Assembly (NCBI GenBank): GCA_051453625.1 | Contig: JBOZIK010000001.1 | Coordinates: forward strand, 146,626,859-146,690,858 | Source: Welwitschia mirabilis | Taxonomy: Eukaryota > Gnetophyta > Gnetopsida > Welwitschiales | Length of the DNA stretch: 64,000 bases | Reading direction: 5' to 3' | Shown: positions 1 through 10,842 of the stretch, one piece after another | How positions within the stretch are numbered: the stretch's first letter is position 1 | Layout: every line of letters begins with the position of its first letter | The notes under the pieces: model-generated | The model's input: only the letters and a program-made list of their open reading frames with translations | Told to the model about the DNA's origin: nothing | Databases searched by the model: none | Program-made: the position numbers and the translations under genes

Positions 1-885
1 GTTAGATCAGATTATGATAAAATGCCTAAAAATGACTAAATTGAGTTCCTGTTCCCTGCAAAACATCACCAATTACATTATTAAAACATGATAATTTGGG
101 ATCGCAATAATATGCCCTTTTGAAAAGAGCATAAATTTCTTTATTATACTCTAGTTTAACACCTATTTAATACAAACTAGTATGGAGTGAGAAACATAAA
201 TCACCAGAGTTCCCAGTATCACCCAGGCAAGGAAAAGATAAAGATAAGGAAAATCCCAAGATATAACATAAAGTAATATGAGATAAAGGTTTCCAAAATT
301 TTCAAGTAATGGATAATCATGAAAAAGGAAATGAAATAAATCAATTATAATTTATTTTCATCATTTCACTGCCTCATTTGCTGATCTGTGGATTATCATT
401 CCTACTACCCCATTCAACAATCTATGGTTTTATCTTTCCACTACATCATTTGATGATTTGTGTTTTTACTTGATAAACTAGTTATACTTCATTTATTTAC
501 TTCATAAGAATTAAGATCATATAATAATAATTTGTTGAAATGAAATCATATTTAAACAGATTCCAACCTAGTAACAATAAGTAAAACACTTTAAAAATTT
601 ATAAGAATATTAAGCAAATAGTATATTTATTATGAAATAAGAACTTCTTTAGATCATGAAAAGATGTAAGAATATAAAACCATAGAAAACATTAAAAATG
701 TATTTAGAACCATATCAGTAAATTATAGGATATGCAAATGAAAAGAAAACATAGATATTACTTAAAAGGAATAATAAATTAAGGTTATGCAAATGAAGAG
801 AAAACATAGATATTACTTAAAACAAATAATATATTATGGAATAAGAGAGTAAGAAATTAATAAATCCATATATAAAAGAATATAA
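1..885 (-). mobile_element. LTR F, first part (minus-strand LTR, cut by window start)
   Basis: This stretch aligns with LTR E (49,889-51,681). For example, the block around 208-250 matches E around 50,548-50,590, and in both an AGTTCC motif is followed by a degraded purine-rich run. Scaling from E, about 450 bp of this LTR lie before the window. It continues at 3,751 after an inserted Copia element. No coding potential is visible. I infer a minus orientation because the E-type LTR start (TGTCATG on the minus strand) lies on the right. Divergence from E is high, so the internal alignment is only approximate. Confidence 0.5.
731..840. repeat. 55-bp tandem duplication
   Basis: Two adjacent units start at 731 and 786, each beginning TATGCAAATGAA and followed by GAAAACATAGATATTACTT. 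They differ at a few positions. The duplication sits inside LTR F and looks like a local slippage or replication event without any coding role. Confidence 0.85.
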
Positions 886-1053
886 TGTTAGAAAATGAAA
901 ATGCCCAAAAATGGAGAGCACAAGATTTCCAAATCATAAATTTTATTTCTTCTCTTTCTTATTTAACAAAGAGATTTCTTAAATAGACAAGCACATCACT
1001 AGGATTTTCATGTATCCCTAAGCATGAGATCATGGTTTGTACTATTATTATCA
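886..1053 (-). repeat. 3' LTR of Copia copy 1 (168 bp)
   Basis: On the minus strand it starts TGATAAT next to a polypurine tract and ends CTAACA. It aligns over its whole length with 3,583-3,750. The plus-strand 5-bp word before it (TATAA) is repeated after the other LTR. Confidence 0.9.
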
Positions 1054-1064
1054 ATGCCCCCCTT
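1054..1064 (-). other. Polypurine tract of Copia copy 1
   Basis: The minus strand reads AAGGGGGGCAT immediately before the 3' LTR. This is the usual plus-strand DNA primer of an LTR retrotransposon and fixes the element's orientation. Confidence 0.8.
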
Positions 1065-1237
1065 AATGTACAAATATGCTCTCTTCCAAGGAAAAACTGG
1101 AGTTCTCGAAAGATAACCTTAGGAATATGACCTATAATAAAACCTTCAAAAAAGAGTTATTGTGTGAGGGAACTACATTGTAAAAGAAGTAGTTAATTTA
1201 CTACTAGACATGCCATAGCAGATACGCTTATTCATGT

Positions 1238-1330
1238 GCATTACACATCCCATAGTGTTAGGTCAAAATGTGTACTACAAATCATGTAGTATTAGACCAT
1301 ATGTATACTACACATCTCATAGTACTAGGA
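1238..1330 (-). repeat. Short subrepeats upstream of the 3' LTR (copy 1)
   Basis: There are three degenerate units of about 40 bp, each with the core ACACATCCCATAGT followed by TAGG or TAGAC. The same array stands at the same place in copy 2 (6,722-6,805) and copy 3 (41,078-41,170), so it belongs to the family and predates the separate insertions. It lies in the 3' untranslated part of the element. Confidence 0.7.
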
Positions 1331-1399
1331 CTAAATGTGATTGTAATTAGAGACTCAAAAGTCAAATGAATTCCATGATCTACAAAAGGAAGATGAGTT

Positions 1400-3550
1400 A
1401 GACTTAACATTGTCAATTCAATCTTAGATTAAATTATTGGAACTTCTCTTAAGCAAGTATCTTTGTTTGAGTATAAGTTTTTGGTTCTATAGTTAGATGA
1501 TGTATTGATGCAATGACTTCATATTTATAAGTTTCTTAATTTTATGAAAAAACTCCCATGTATCATTTTCTATAAGAGCATGGTATTTTTCTTTTATGAC
1601 ATGGACCCATTAATAATGTAGAATGATGTCTTTCAAATAAGTTGTTTTACCATCAAAAATTAAATGAAGCTTAATAACATCATTATCATGAGTTGTATGT
1701 GAGCTATATCTAGTTCTAGTTTTAACCTTTTCATTATGATAAACATCTTGGAGAGTAGACCATAACCAAGTACTACTATGTCATTTGTGGGTAGATTTAG
1801 CTTCTTTGGTTATAGAACCTACTGAATTGCAATGGGAACTATGATTAAGAGTTTATAGAGCATCAAATTTCTCAATTCCTATAGGTTGCAAATATGTCAT
1901 ACTAATAAAAGGAACTAGAGCAAAACTGGTGACTACATCTCCACATTCAAAGTTATGGCTTAGGAAGTAGTGCAAGTGATATCTTGCTTTTTGACATAAC
2001 CTTGAGGATCTATAAGTTTTTCATGTTTATAGCCTTTCATAACTAGTTGGTAATTTGAATTAAAAATGTCCACTAAGTGCTTCATCAAAGATATTAAGTG
2101 ATCTTCTCACACTAGGATGAAAAGCAATATAAGATGTCATCTCAAAGAAGGCACATATACAACATGAAAAATAGCCTATGGAGAAAGCAATGTTAAGGTA
2201 AGAGTAACTGAATTATAGCCTTCCACTGGAACTAGAGTTCTATCTGCAAAATAAACATGATTGGGTGCTTGAACAAAGTCATCAAAATAATCATGCTAAT
2301 AAGTCATGTGATGATTAGCACCTCTGTCAAGAATCCAAGTTTCATCATGGTATGTACTCACTCATATCCACAAAGTTAGAATTATTACAAAATGCATTTG
2401 ACTCATAATTTTCATCAACATCAAGGGATCCAAACTCTTCAATAATTACATTTGTCTTAGGTGTAGATTTAATCTTATTCTAAGGTATCTAACATAAGGT
2501 ATGATCACTTCTTCCACTTCATGAGAATTCATATTTGTTTTTTTTTTTTTTTGAGTAGTAGTATGATAAACTTGCTTCTTGTTTAGTGGAGCTTGATTAT
2601 GCATTTTTTACTATTTTTATGAATCCTTATCCTTTTCATGATGTGATGTCTTCAATAGATTAGAGTTGTGAGAAGACTACTTATGTTTAGGAGGAGATCC
2701 ATAAGAATGAAAAACTTTAAAAGTTGCATTAGAGAATAAGGAGTCTATGAAGCTAAATTAAGCTTCTACAATAATAAGATCTTTAATAAGCATGTCAAAG
2801 ATCATATTAGATAGTCACTTACTTCCATGAAGAGAAAAAATATAGCTATGAAGAAATGGATCCTCTAAATAACAAGAAATCAAGTTGACATAATTTATGT
2901 AAACTTTTGGGTTGGATCTATATCATCAACCTTTGTTTTAATATCCATTATTTGAGCTATAATCTGATACATTTTGTCCCTTTCATAGTGAAGTTATTCA
3001 TGCTTGTAATGAGTTTAATTTTTGAATATCATTTATCGCATAAAATGTATCTTGTAAAGTATCATAGTTGGTTTAACAAGACTTACTTCTATCAACCAAC
3101 ATTTTATGTGAAGTAGCTACTGATTTTCACATTATCTCTTTGAGCTTGAAATCAATGACTTTTAATTTCATTTATTCACTTGAATCTTGAAACGGAACAT
3201 GCTCTTTTTTTAAAAAATATGTATCAAAACCATATATGCACATTGTTAACATAAATTCCTCATTCTAATCCTCTCAACTTTGATGATCATGCAAGATTAC
3301 CCTAAGGTTGGATATTATTCTGATAATCAACACTAACATGAAGCTTTTTGACAAGATCTAGAATCTGTCTTTCACTGATAAAGTCATGGTGAATACTAAA
3401 AAAGAGAGAGATAAGGGTTGACAAGTTGTGAGGTAAAGTCAAATTCTAAAGGGATCTTTATTACATCCACTACTGAAAACATGATTTATCTAATACACAA
3501 AGAAAACTTTAAAAAAGGCAAATAGGAAAAAATTAAAGACAATGGTTTAG
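1400..3550 (-). pseudogene. Copia gag-protease-integrase remnant, RT/RNase H deleted (copy 1)
   Basis: Read on the minus strand, this degraded polyprotein gene runs from gag (about 3,550-2,500) into the protease at about 2,345-2,200. There a translation of the type W-I-L-D-R-G-A-N-H-H-M-T recalls the Copia protease signature W-x-L-D-S-G-A; Ser of the D-S-G triad reads as Arg. Integrase-side sequence follows to about 1,560. Near 1,546-1,552 the sequence jumps directly to the far 3' part of pol. The block present in copy 3 between about 41,389 and 42,650, which holds RT and RNase H, is missing. Stops and frameshifts occur throughout, so no product is made. Copy 2 has the same junction, so the deletion came before amplification. 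Domain limits are approximate. Confidence 0.7.
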
Positions 3551-3569
3551 TCACCTAAAAAGAATATTT

Positions 3570-3580
3570 CTCTGATACCA
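3570..3580 (-). other. tRNA-Met primer binding site of Copia copy 1
   Basis: The minus strand reads TGGTATCAGAG, complementary to the 3' end of plant initiator tRNA-Met, two bases from the 5' LTR end. It marks the start of minus-strand DNA synthesis in the element. Confidence 0.9.
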
Positions 3581-3582
3581 AT

Positions 3583-3750
3583 TACTAGGAAATAAGATTG
3601 TCCAAAATGGAAGAGCATAAGATTTTCAAATCATAAATTTTATTTCTCAATTTTTTAATTCAATAAATAGCTTTCTTAAATAAACAAACACACTACTAGG
3701 GTTTTGATATATCCCTAGGCATAAAACCATGGTGTGTACTATCCTTAGCA
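3583..3750 (-). repeat. 5' LTR of Copia copy 1 (168 bp)
   Basis: Its minus-strand start TGCTAAGG and end TTCCTAGTA (terminal CA decayed to TA) match the other LTR position for position. The TATAA duplication follows directly on the plus strand. Confidence 0.88.
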
Positions 3751-5119
3751 TATAATATATGAAAAAATTACAAGTAAACACTTAGTTCATAGAAGATTCA
3801 AAAAGTACACTAGACCATACAAAAAATACAAAGAAATATAGCCTTATACAAGAAATAAAAGAACTCTAAGACCATATAAGAAAAGAAAAAACTTATTCCA
3901 TACAAGAAATAAAGATAACATCATAGGACCATACCCATGATTTGAAGTGAAGTTTCCCAAGCTTTAAGATTGCTACACTTAATCTCCAAAGACTCCAATA
4001 TTTTAAACACTTCAAAGTTTTCTAAGATCTAAGGTAGAAGATTTATAATATTTCAAGGCTCTTTAGAAGAGTAATACTAAGGAGAAAAGAGATCCTATTG
4101 ATAATGAGATAAAGGGATTCAAAAAGATATTGGAAATTTCAAAGGATGCATACAAGCCATTACTATTCTTTAGAAAATGGTTATGATTCCCTAACCTCCA
4201 ATCATTACTTTTTCTAAGCATTAGGTATATGTAATATTTCATTAAAAGAATAGTAAATCATGCCAAAAATTAATTCTCCAATAGATAAATAATAGCCATG
4301 AAAAGCATGTCTCCATCATCCATACATGAGTTACATAATCTAATAATTTCTTGGCATTTTTTCAAAATAAGTATAAATAAGATAAATATGAATTACATGG
4401 CATATTTCTATTTATAGAAAATATAATGAATCACTAGTACTTACACAAATAAGTCACCTAAAAAAAATCCAAAATTCTAAAAACATGTTACTACTTGTAA
4501 TTATTATGATAAAGAATCAAGATGAGACATTTGGTAAGTAATTTCGATAGAAACCTCAAAATAGAATTTTACCATAGATATATATATTTACCATAGTGCA
4601 TACATGTTAACTACTGATAATAAAATATAAAATCACAATTATGAATTTCACTTTAGTATGCACAACTAAAACAAAATATTAAATAAGATAACATAATGCA
4701 TCCTAATAATTATAGTTGTTATAAGAACCTTTTGCATGCACAAATATAAGAATATAAGAAAAAAAGAAAATATACTAATCATGATACATTAAATGTAATT
4801 GTTACAAAAGAAATAAAATAGTATTTGCATAATCACTAATTTAGCTACCAAAAGTACATCATTAAATAAACAAGAAAAAACTAGAATAATATTATTAGCT
4901 AAAGCATTTATAAGAAAATAAAGTATTTAAAAATAATTACAAAATATTAATTTTTCACAAAGTAAAGAATTAAATATCAAATAGTAATAATGTGCAAATA
5001 GATAAAAAATCTAATAATTAAATGAGTATAGTAGATCCTACTAGATAAAAATTATTTTTATTTAGATTTTTTTAACTATTTAGGCTAAATTGTTAGATCT
5101 TTAAAAATCTAAGCATGAT
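3751..5119 (-). mobile_element. LTR F, second part
   Basis: This continues LTR F after the inserted Copia element. The blocks around 3,930-4,110 match LTR E around 51,025-51,165, including an ACCATACC motif and a stretch rich in AAGGAGAAAAGAGATC-like sequence. The right end, near 5,119, has a weak counterpart of E's terminus (GGGACATGACA in E, AAGCATGATA here). It is followed near 5,150 by CTCCACAAAATCC, comparable to the tract beside E. The exact boundary is uncertain by tens of bases. No genes are seen. Confidence 0.5.
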
Positions 5120-6444
5120 AATGTAATTTATATATCTAGTTAATACTATCTCCACAAAATCCTTTTCATTTTTAAAAGAAATAAGTCCTAATGTTATTTC
5201 TATTCATAGTAATGAAGATGATTGTGGTCCTTATTCTTATTCTTCTTGATGGCTTCACTTTCCCTCTTGAAACCTAATTAGGTTAGTTATTCTCTTACTT
5301 TAGTAATCTATTTATAAGTATTGTAGTCTATTCCCTTGCCATTTTAGTCCTCAATTTGAAAAGGTTTACTATCATTTACATAACACAATATATCGCTAAG
5401 AAAAAGAGGAAGGAAAAGATCTTTAGCATTTTTCCTTATCTTTTGAAGTATGTGGAAAATGAATTTACACATTGTGAGTCTCTTTTTACTCTAAATAGTA
5501 GACATGAGAGCTAGGAAAGAGGACTACATTAGTAACATAAAGAAGGAATAAATGTTCTAATAGTAAAGCCAAAAAATTCTAATTAATATTAAATATGTAA
5601 TTGCATAAAATAAATACTTTTCTATTTGTATTCAATAACTTAATAAAATATTTTTCTAATGTAAAGAGATAAAAATTAGGATTTTGGATAAATTACAACC
5701 TTATAAATCAAGCTAAGAGTAGTGGAAATGGTAATACCTTTAATCCTTGTGATGTGTGTCCATTAATCTTCCCCTTCTTTCAAGATTTTTTTCATTCTTT
5801 TATTGTGTATAATAAAAACATATTAGCATAAAGTGCCTTTACCTCATTTTGAAAATAAGTTTTTTTCACTCTCTTGTATTAGGAACTCCTAATCTCTCCT
5901 ATCCATATTATGCATGTATTTAGTATCAAGTTAAGTAATGAACTATCTAAATGCCCATTTTACAATGAAATCTTCTATGCCTAACATAATAATTTTGGTT
6001 AAGAGTGTTGTAAGAAGAAGAGCTTAGATATACATGGCATAATTCCATGTAGAATGATCGAAGGATGGAAGCATGAATAGATATTACAATGATATAAGAG
6101 TAAAATAGGAACACAATAGTATGAGAATAGGATCATAATAATCATCATTGATTTTAAATATAATAAATGCGTAACACTGATGGATCATTATGATCTATGG
6201 AATTTGTACCTTAGTGATTAAGGTATAAATAATAGACTCAACAACTAAAAATTAAGTTGAAAACTAAACAAAGATAATATGAAGGTTTCTAAACTTGCAA
6301 TGATTTAAGACAAAACTAAAAATTGAGATTGTGATGAGAATGAACTTGAATGGAGAAGTAGGTAAATTATATAACTTCAAAGGATTAATTTGAATTAAAT
6401 ATTAAATTATCAAGTTATATGGGTTGGGTCACTAACATAATTAT
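5120..6444. other. Unassigned AT-rich DNA
   Basis: This stretch holds no open frame above 60 codons, no LTR boundary and no recognisable retroelement domain. Its position beside LTR F suggests the 3' internal end of the F element on the minus strand, but I could not match it to the equivalent part beside LTR E. I see nothing specific in it. Confidence 0.4.
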
Positions 6445-6548
6445 TAGGAGGGAGAAAAAGAAGAAACATCAAAGAGATTCTCCAAAATAAAATCTTTATT
6501 TCTTGAAAATATTCTTCATTTCTTATTATAATGAAGAAAACCTTATCA
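6445..6548 (-). repeat. Shortened 3' LTR of Copia copy 2
   Basis: The sequence from about 6,470 to 6,548 aligns with the copy 1 LTR, with shared TTCTCC and TTTATTTCTT blocks and an end at TTATCA. The middle third of the LTR is deleted. The outer edge is not clear. Confidence 0.5.
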
Positions 6549-6721
6549 ATTACCCACTAAACGTGGCAATATGCTTTCTTCCAAGTGAAAACTGAAGTAT
6601 TAGAAGAAAAACATTGAGAATTTAGCCTATGATAAAACCTATTTAAAGGAATTACTTTGTAAGAACACTACTTCATTAAAGAAGTAGTCAATCTACCACT
6701 ATTACTAGATAGGATTATCAT

Positions 6722-6805
6722 ATGCATTACCCATCCTCTAATGATAGGCCAAAAAATATACTACACATCCCATAGTACTAGGCCATACATCCCATAGTAC
6801 TAGGA
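6722..6805 (-). repeat. Short subrepeats upstream of the 3' LTR (copy 2)
   Basis: Two near-perfect units of ACATCCCATAGTACTAGG plus one more diverged unit (ACCCATCCTCTAATGATAGG) occupy the same place as the arrays in copies 1 and 3. Confidence 0.75.
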
Positions 6806-6899
6806 TCAAGAGTGACTTCATACAGAGACTTAAAAGTTAGATGAAGCTCATAATTTAGAAGAAAAAAAGAGTTTAAATTAACTTATTATTAATCTAATT

Positions 6900-9800
6900 T
6901 TGGATTGTAAGTGCTAAAATGTATTTTGATCAAGTATCATTATTTGAGTATGAATTGTTGGTTCTATGGCCAAATAGTATAGTAGTGTAATAACTCCATG
7001 CTGTATAAGTTCCTTAATGTTATGGACCAATCCCATGTATTATCTTCTATAAGCACATAATATTCTGGCTTGGACTTATTGATTATGTAGAATGACATCT
7101 TTAAAAGAAGTTGATTTTCCATCAAAGGCTAATTAAAGCTTATCATCATCATCATGATTTGTATGTGAATCATGTTTCATTTCAAATTTATACTTATCAT
7201 AATCACAAACATCTTGGAAAGTAAATTGTAATCAAGTATGTCAATGTCACCTCTAAGAAGTATAAGCTTTCTCAGTTGGAAAACCAACTAGATTACTAAT
7301 AGAATCATAATTAAGCATGCTAGGAGCATAAAATTTCTTAATTCCTATAGGTTGCAAAGTAGATATACTAATAGAAGGAACTAAATAATTACTGGTGATC
7401 ACATCACCCTCCTTAACCATAGGACATTGAGCATCTAATATGATCATTATGTTAGTGGAAGGATGAACCTTAAAGGATCAAGTTGAGAATTATTATTTGA
7501 AGTCTCTAAAAAGATGACATTATGAGAAATAATAATATTATGATGCTTTAATAGATAGACTTGATAATCCTTTTGATCAGTTAAATATCCCACAAAGATG
7601 TGGGCATTGTGAGAATGTGCTTCAAATTTATCATGATATTCACTCGCAACATGGACATAGCACGTAAAACTAAAAACATAAAAATAGTTTAAATTTAGCT
7701 ACTATTCATACACTTTTTAAATGCAAATACTTATTTTTTAGTATATCAATAAATATGATTCTTTAGATGTACTACTATATTCACTATGTCATCCCAAAGA
7801 TAGGTCTTATGACTATTGAAATACATCATAGAATGTTCCATATCCATAATAGTGTAATTAAATTACTTAGGTCTTTAAATGTCATATCCTTTCAAAAATG
7901 AGAAAAATTCTTAAACTTGACATATGTGCACTTATTAACATTATTTAAGTGGAAACTTTTAATGTAATAATCATCTTGTTTTTCCTCTTTACTTTTTAAT
8001 TTATTAAAAATATTTAAAGTTCATGATTTGGATTTGATAAAGTATACCCAAGGCATTTAGGAATAGTCAACAATATAGGATATAAAACAATGAAATCCAT
8101 GAAAGATGGAAACTAGCATAGATCCATATGAATAAATGTGAATAGGCTAAAGCATTTGATTGGCACATTTACTTGGTGCAACCCACTGTCTAGTTGTTTT
8201 TGTTATAATAAATGCTTCATACTAAGGAAAATCTTATCAAATGGATGGAAGAATCTAATGGCCATTCTTATGCATTACATTTATCATGCAAGAAGTAGGA
8301 TATCCTAGTTAATCATGGCATAGTAGTAATGAAGTAATATAATCTTATGAAACTATGTAGATGATCTCTTACATTTTGATACAATCATAAAGAAAAATAA
8401 GCTTTTCATTCATGTATTCTTTCATAACAAGTTTTTGATTATCATCAAAAATATCCACTGAGTGCTTCATCATGGAAATAAAATGATCTTCTTGTATTAG
8501 AGTGAAAAGAAATAGAAGATGCAACCTTAAAGAAGGAACATACAAAAAATGTGAAATAGTTTATAGAAAGAGAAATGTTATGTCAAGGGTAACCAAATAA
8601 TAGTCTTTCATAGGAGCTATAGTTCTATCTACCAAATAAACTTGACTTCACACTTTAACAAAGTCATTAAAATAAATGCATTGATAGGTTATGTGATGAG
8701 TTTCGCTTGTGTTAAGAATTCAGATTTTATTATGAGGTATGTGGTCACTCATACCAATAAAATTAGAGTTGTTAAAGACTAAATTAGATTTAAAATTTTC
8801 AACATTATCAATGGAAGTATATTATTTAGTACCTACATTTCTCTTAAGTGTAGACTTTATCTTGTCTCAAGAAATCCTATAGAAGTATGTGTTTCAATAT
8901 TTTCTTCTACATAATGAGCTAAAATATTTATTCTTTTAAGGAGTGGTAGTATTTTAAACTTGCTTATTATTTTGTTAAGTCTAATTAGGGTTTTTGTTTT
9001 ATTATTTCTATAGAACCTTATCATTATCATAATGTGATTCATTTTATGGATAGGATTTGCTAGCAAACTATCTATTTGGATAAGAAGAATTATGAGAATA
9101 AGAAACTTTACATGCAGCATTAGAGAAAGAAGATACCAAGAAGTTAAACTAAGCTTTAGTGGAAATGATATCCTTACTAAGCAGATCAAAAGTTATATTA
9201 TCTAGTTGCTTATTACCATGTAGTAACATAATATAACTATGCAAGAAGGATTCTTCCAAATAATAGTGAATCAAGTTAACATAATGAATGCAAACATGTT
9301 TTATGAATCAATCTTTGTTATTTTTATCTTGATCTCTTCTATTTGCACAATTAATTATTTCATCTTTTCTTGCTCATAATGCAAATTGTTCATACTAGTT
9401 ATGAGGTTAAGAAGTTCTAGATTGCTTTTGAAGTAGAACATGTCTCTCAAGATATACAAGTTGATATAACTTATTTTTATCTAATTAACCAACTTCTTAT
9501 GTTAATAAATAAAAACTTTATACGTAATGTTTGTTAAATTTTTAGTAATATTTTGCTAAGTAGCTCAGCTAGATCTTGAATAGGTGTATGATCATTTGTA
9601 AAGAATTATTTTTCATAATCATAAATTTTCATGGTTGATATAAAATCCTTATGTCAAAACTCCCATGATTAATCATCTTAAAGAGTGACTCTAATATTGG
9701 CCATGGTTCCCTTATAAGTATGAGTCTATATAACTCTAGCAGCCACTGAGACTTAACTTTTGAAGATGATGCCATGATGAAAAAAAGGATGAATACAAGA

Positions 9801-9975
9801 AGAGATTTAACAAGCTATTAGGGAAACCTCAGAATCATAAGGATGTTTCTCACATCCATAACTAGAAGCAATTTATCCATTACATAAATAAATCTTATTA
9901 AATCCAAAAAAGGATATATAAGAAAAAGATGACAAGAGATGGCACAGTCACAAAAAAAGGAATCATAATAACAAG
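6900..9975 (-). pseudogene. Copia gag-protease-integrase remnant, RT/RNase H deleted (copy 2)
   Basis: On the minus strand this is a stop-filled polyprotein gene. The protease-like stretch near 8,745-8,690 reads L-N-T-S-E-T-H-H-I-T, which aligns with the usual L-D-S-G-A-T-x-H-M-T, so the catalytic Asp is now Asn. Integrase-type sequence lies at about 8,300-7,500, and gag with the region upstream of the protease at about 9,950-8,760. Near 7,021-7,030 the frame passes straight to the 3' tail of pol, skipping the RT-RNase H block. One minus-strand frame stays open over 8,857-9,189 but spans only part of the gag-protease linker, with no complete domain. No functional product is expected. Confidence 0.65.
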
Positions 9976-9980
9976 AAAAA

Positions 9981-10842
9981 GGATCTTTCTTTCATTCACA
10001 ATTTTAAGTAATCTATCCAAATCACAATGAAACTAAAGGAAAAAATAAAATATCACAATAGAGAGGTAAAATTATAACAAAATGAAATCAATCCCAAATA
10101 AATTGAATGATCTATCCAAACCACAAAGTGTAACAATTGAAAAAACCATTCTTAACCCCTATAATCTTCACACATAAGAAAGAAAAACAAAGGTACTTTA
10201 TTTAAAATTTGTTAATGTGAGTGAGATGGTTTTTAATGCATGGGGGATAAATTATCTATGAGGTGATGAAAATTCTAAAACTAGTTAATTTTAAAGTCTA
10301 CTTCTAAATTCAGGTAGAAATCCTCTTAAAGGATGAGTCCTTATCTCTAAAGAAGTAAAAAGATAAAATGTGAATTACGTCAATGGATCTTCTATGTTGT
10401 TGGCTAGTCTCAGTTACCTTAGCTATATGGTCCCCTTAAAAAGAGTACCATGCAATATCAATGATCTACGTATACCTCAGACTAAGTAAATTTTAGATTC
10501 TGTTAAAGCTATATCTATTGGTGATGAAATCCAAGTAGATCCTATCACTGGTTTTCCAACCTTCACTCAATATGCCATTAATTACCAAGGCATACAGAAG
10601 AATTTGGACCTTGAGGCACTGAAGACATATTTACTTAAGAAAGACATAACTCTCTATATGATCTAAAATTTATAGTTATGGTAGTTAAGACTGCATAATA
10701 AGCCTTAGAAGGGAACATAAATCCTAATACGAATCTTTTTCTATGTAAGGATCCCCATCTCCAACACAAACCAAAACTTATTACCAGTAAAAACATTAGG
10801 TATCTAAGGGGTGAAAGGTAATTTGACTTTTTATTACTTAAG
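9981..10842 (-). repeat. Segment S, copy in Copia copy 2
   Basis: This is one of three copies of a conserved noncoding segment (others 45,577-46,005 and 48,984-49,870). It begins exactly where copy 1 has its primer binding site and takes the place of the 5' LTR. Shared landmarks are the ATCTATCCAAATCACAA block near 10,012, an ACCTTAGCTATATG block near 10,418 and a run ending in a decayed TTAAG or TTAAA. It shows no long open frame. It could be a long 5' leader, an alternative LTR, or unrelated DNA joined before the family spread. Confidence 0.65.

Larger units (their letters stand above)
886..3750 (-). mobile_element. Complete deletion-derivative Copia retrotransposon (copy 1)
   Basis: The element is bounded by two 168-bp LTRs (886-1,053 and 3,583-3,750) and by a perfect 5-bp target duplication, TATAA, at 881-885 and 3,751-3,755. 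On the minus strand the order is 5' LTR, tRNA-Met primer site (3,570-3,580), internal region, polypurine tract (1,054-1,064), 3' LTR. The internal region is only 2.5 kb, about half a normal Copia body, and lacks the whole RT-RNase H block that copy 3 keeps. It is inserted in LTR F. The perfect target duplication shows that it moved as this unit. With no RT of its own it would have relied on enzymes from a full-length relative. LTR lengths are equal although their sequences have diverged, so the insertion is old. Confidence 0.9.
6445..10842 (-). mobile_element. Copia retrotransposon copy 2, degraded, with segment S at its 5' side
   Basis: This is a second minus-strand member of the copy 1 family. 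Its left end is a shortened 3' LTR (about 6,445-6,548). The body aligns with copies 1 and 3 through about 9,980. Beyond that point copy 1 has its primer site and 5' LTR; this copy instead has about 0.86 kb of segment S, ending at the start of Ty3 LTR C. The RT-RNase H block is missing with the same junction as copy 1 (near 7,021-7,030). I could not identify a target duplication. It is either a truncated or recombined insertion, or a member of a subfamily whose 5' end differs. Confidence 0.7.
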
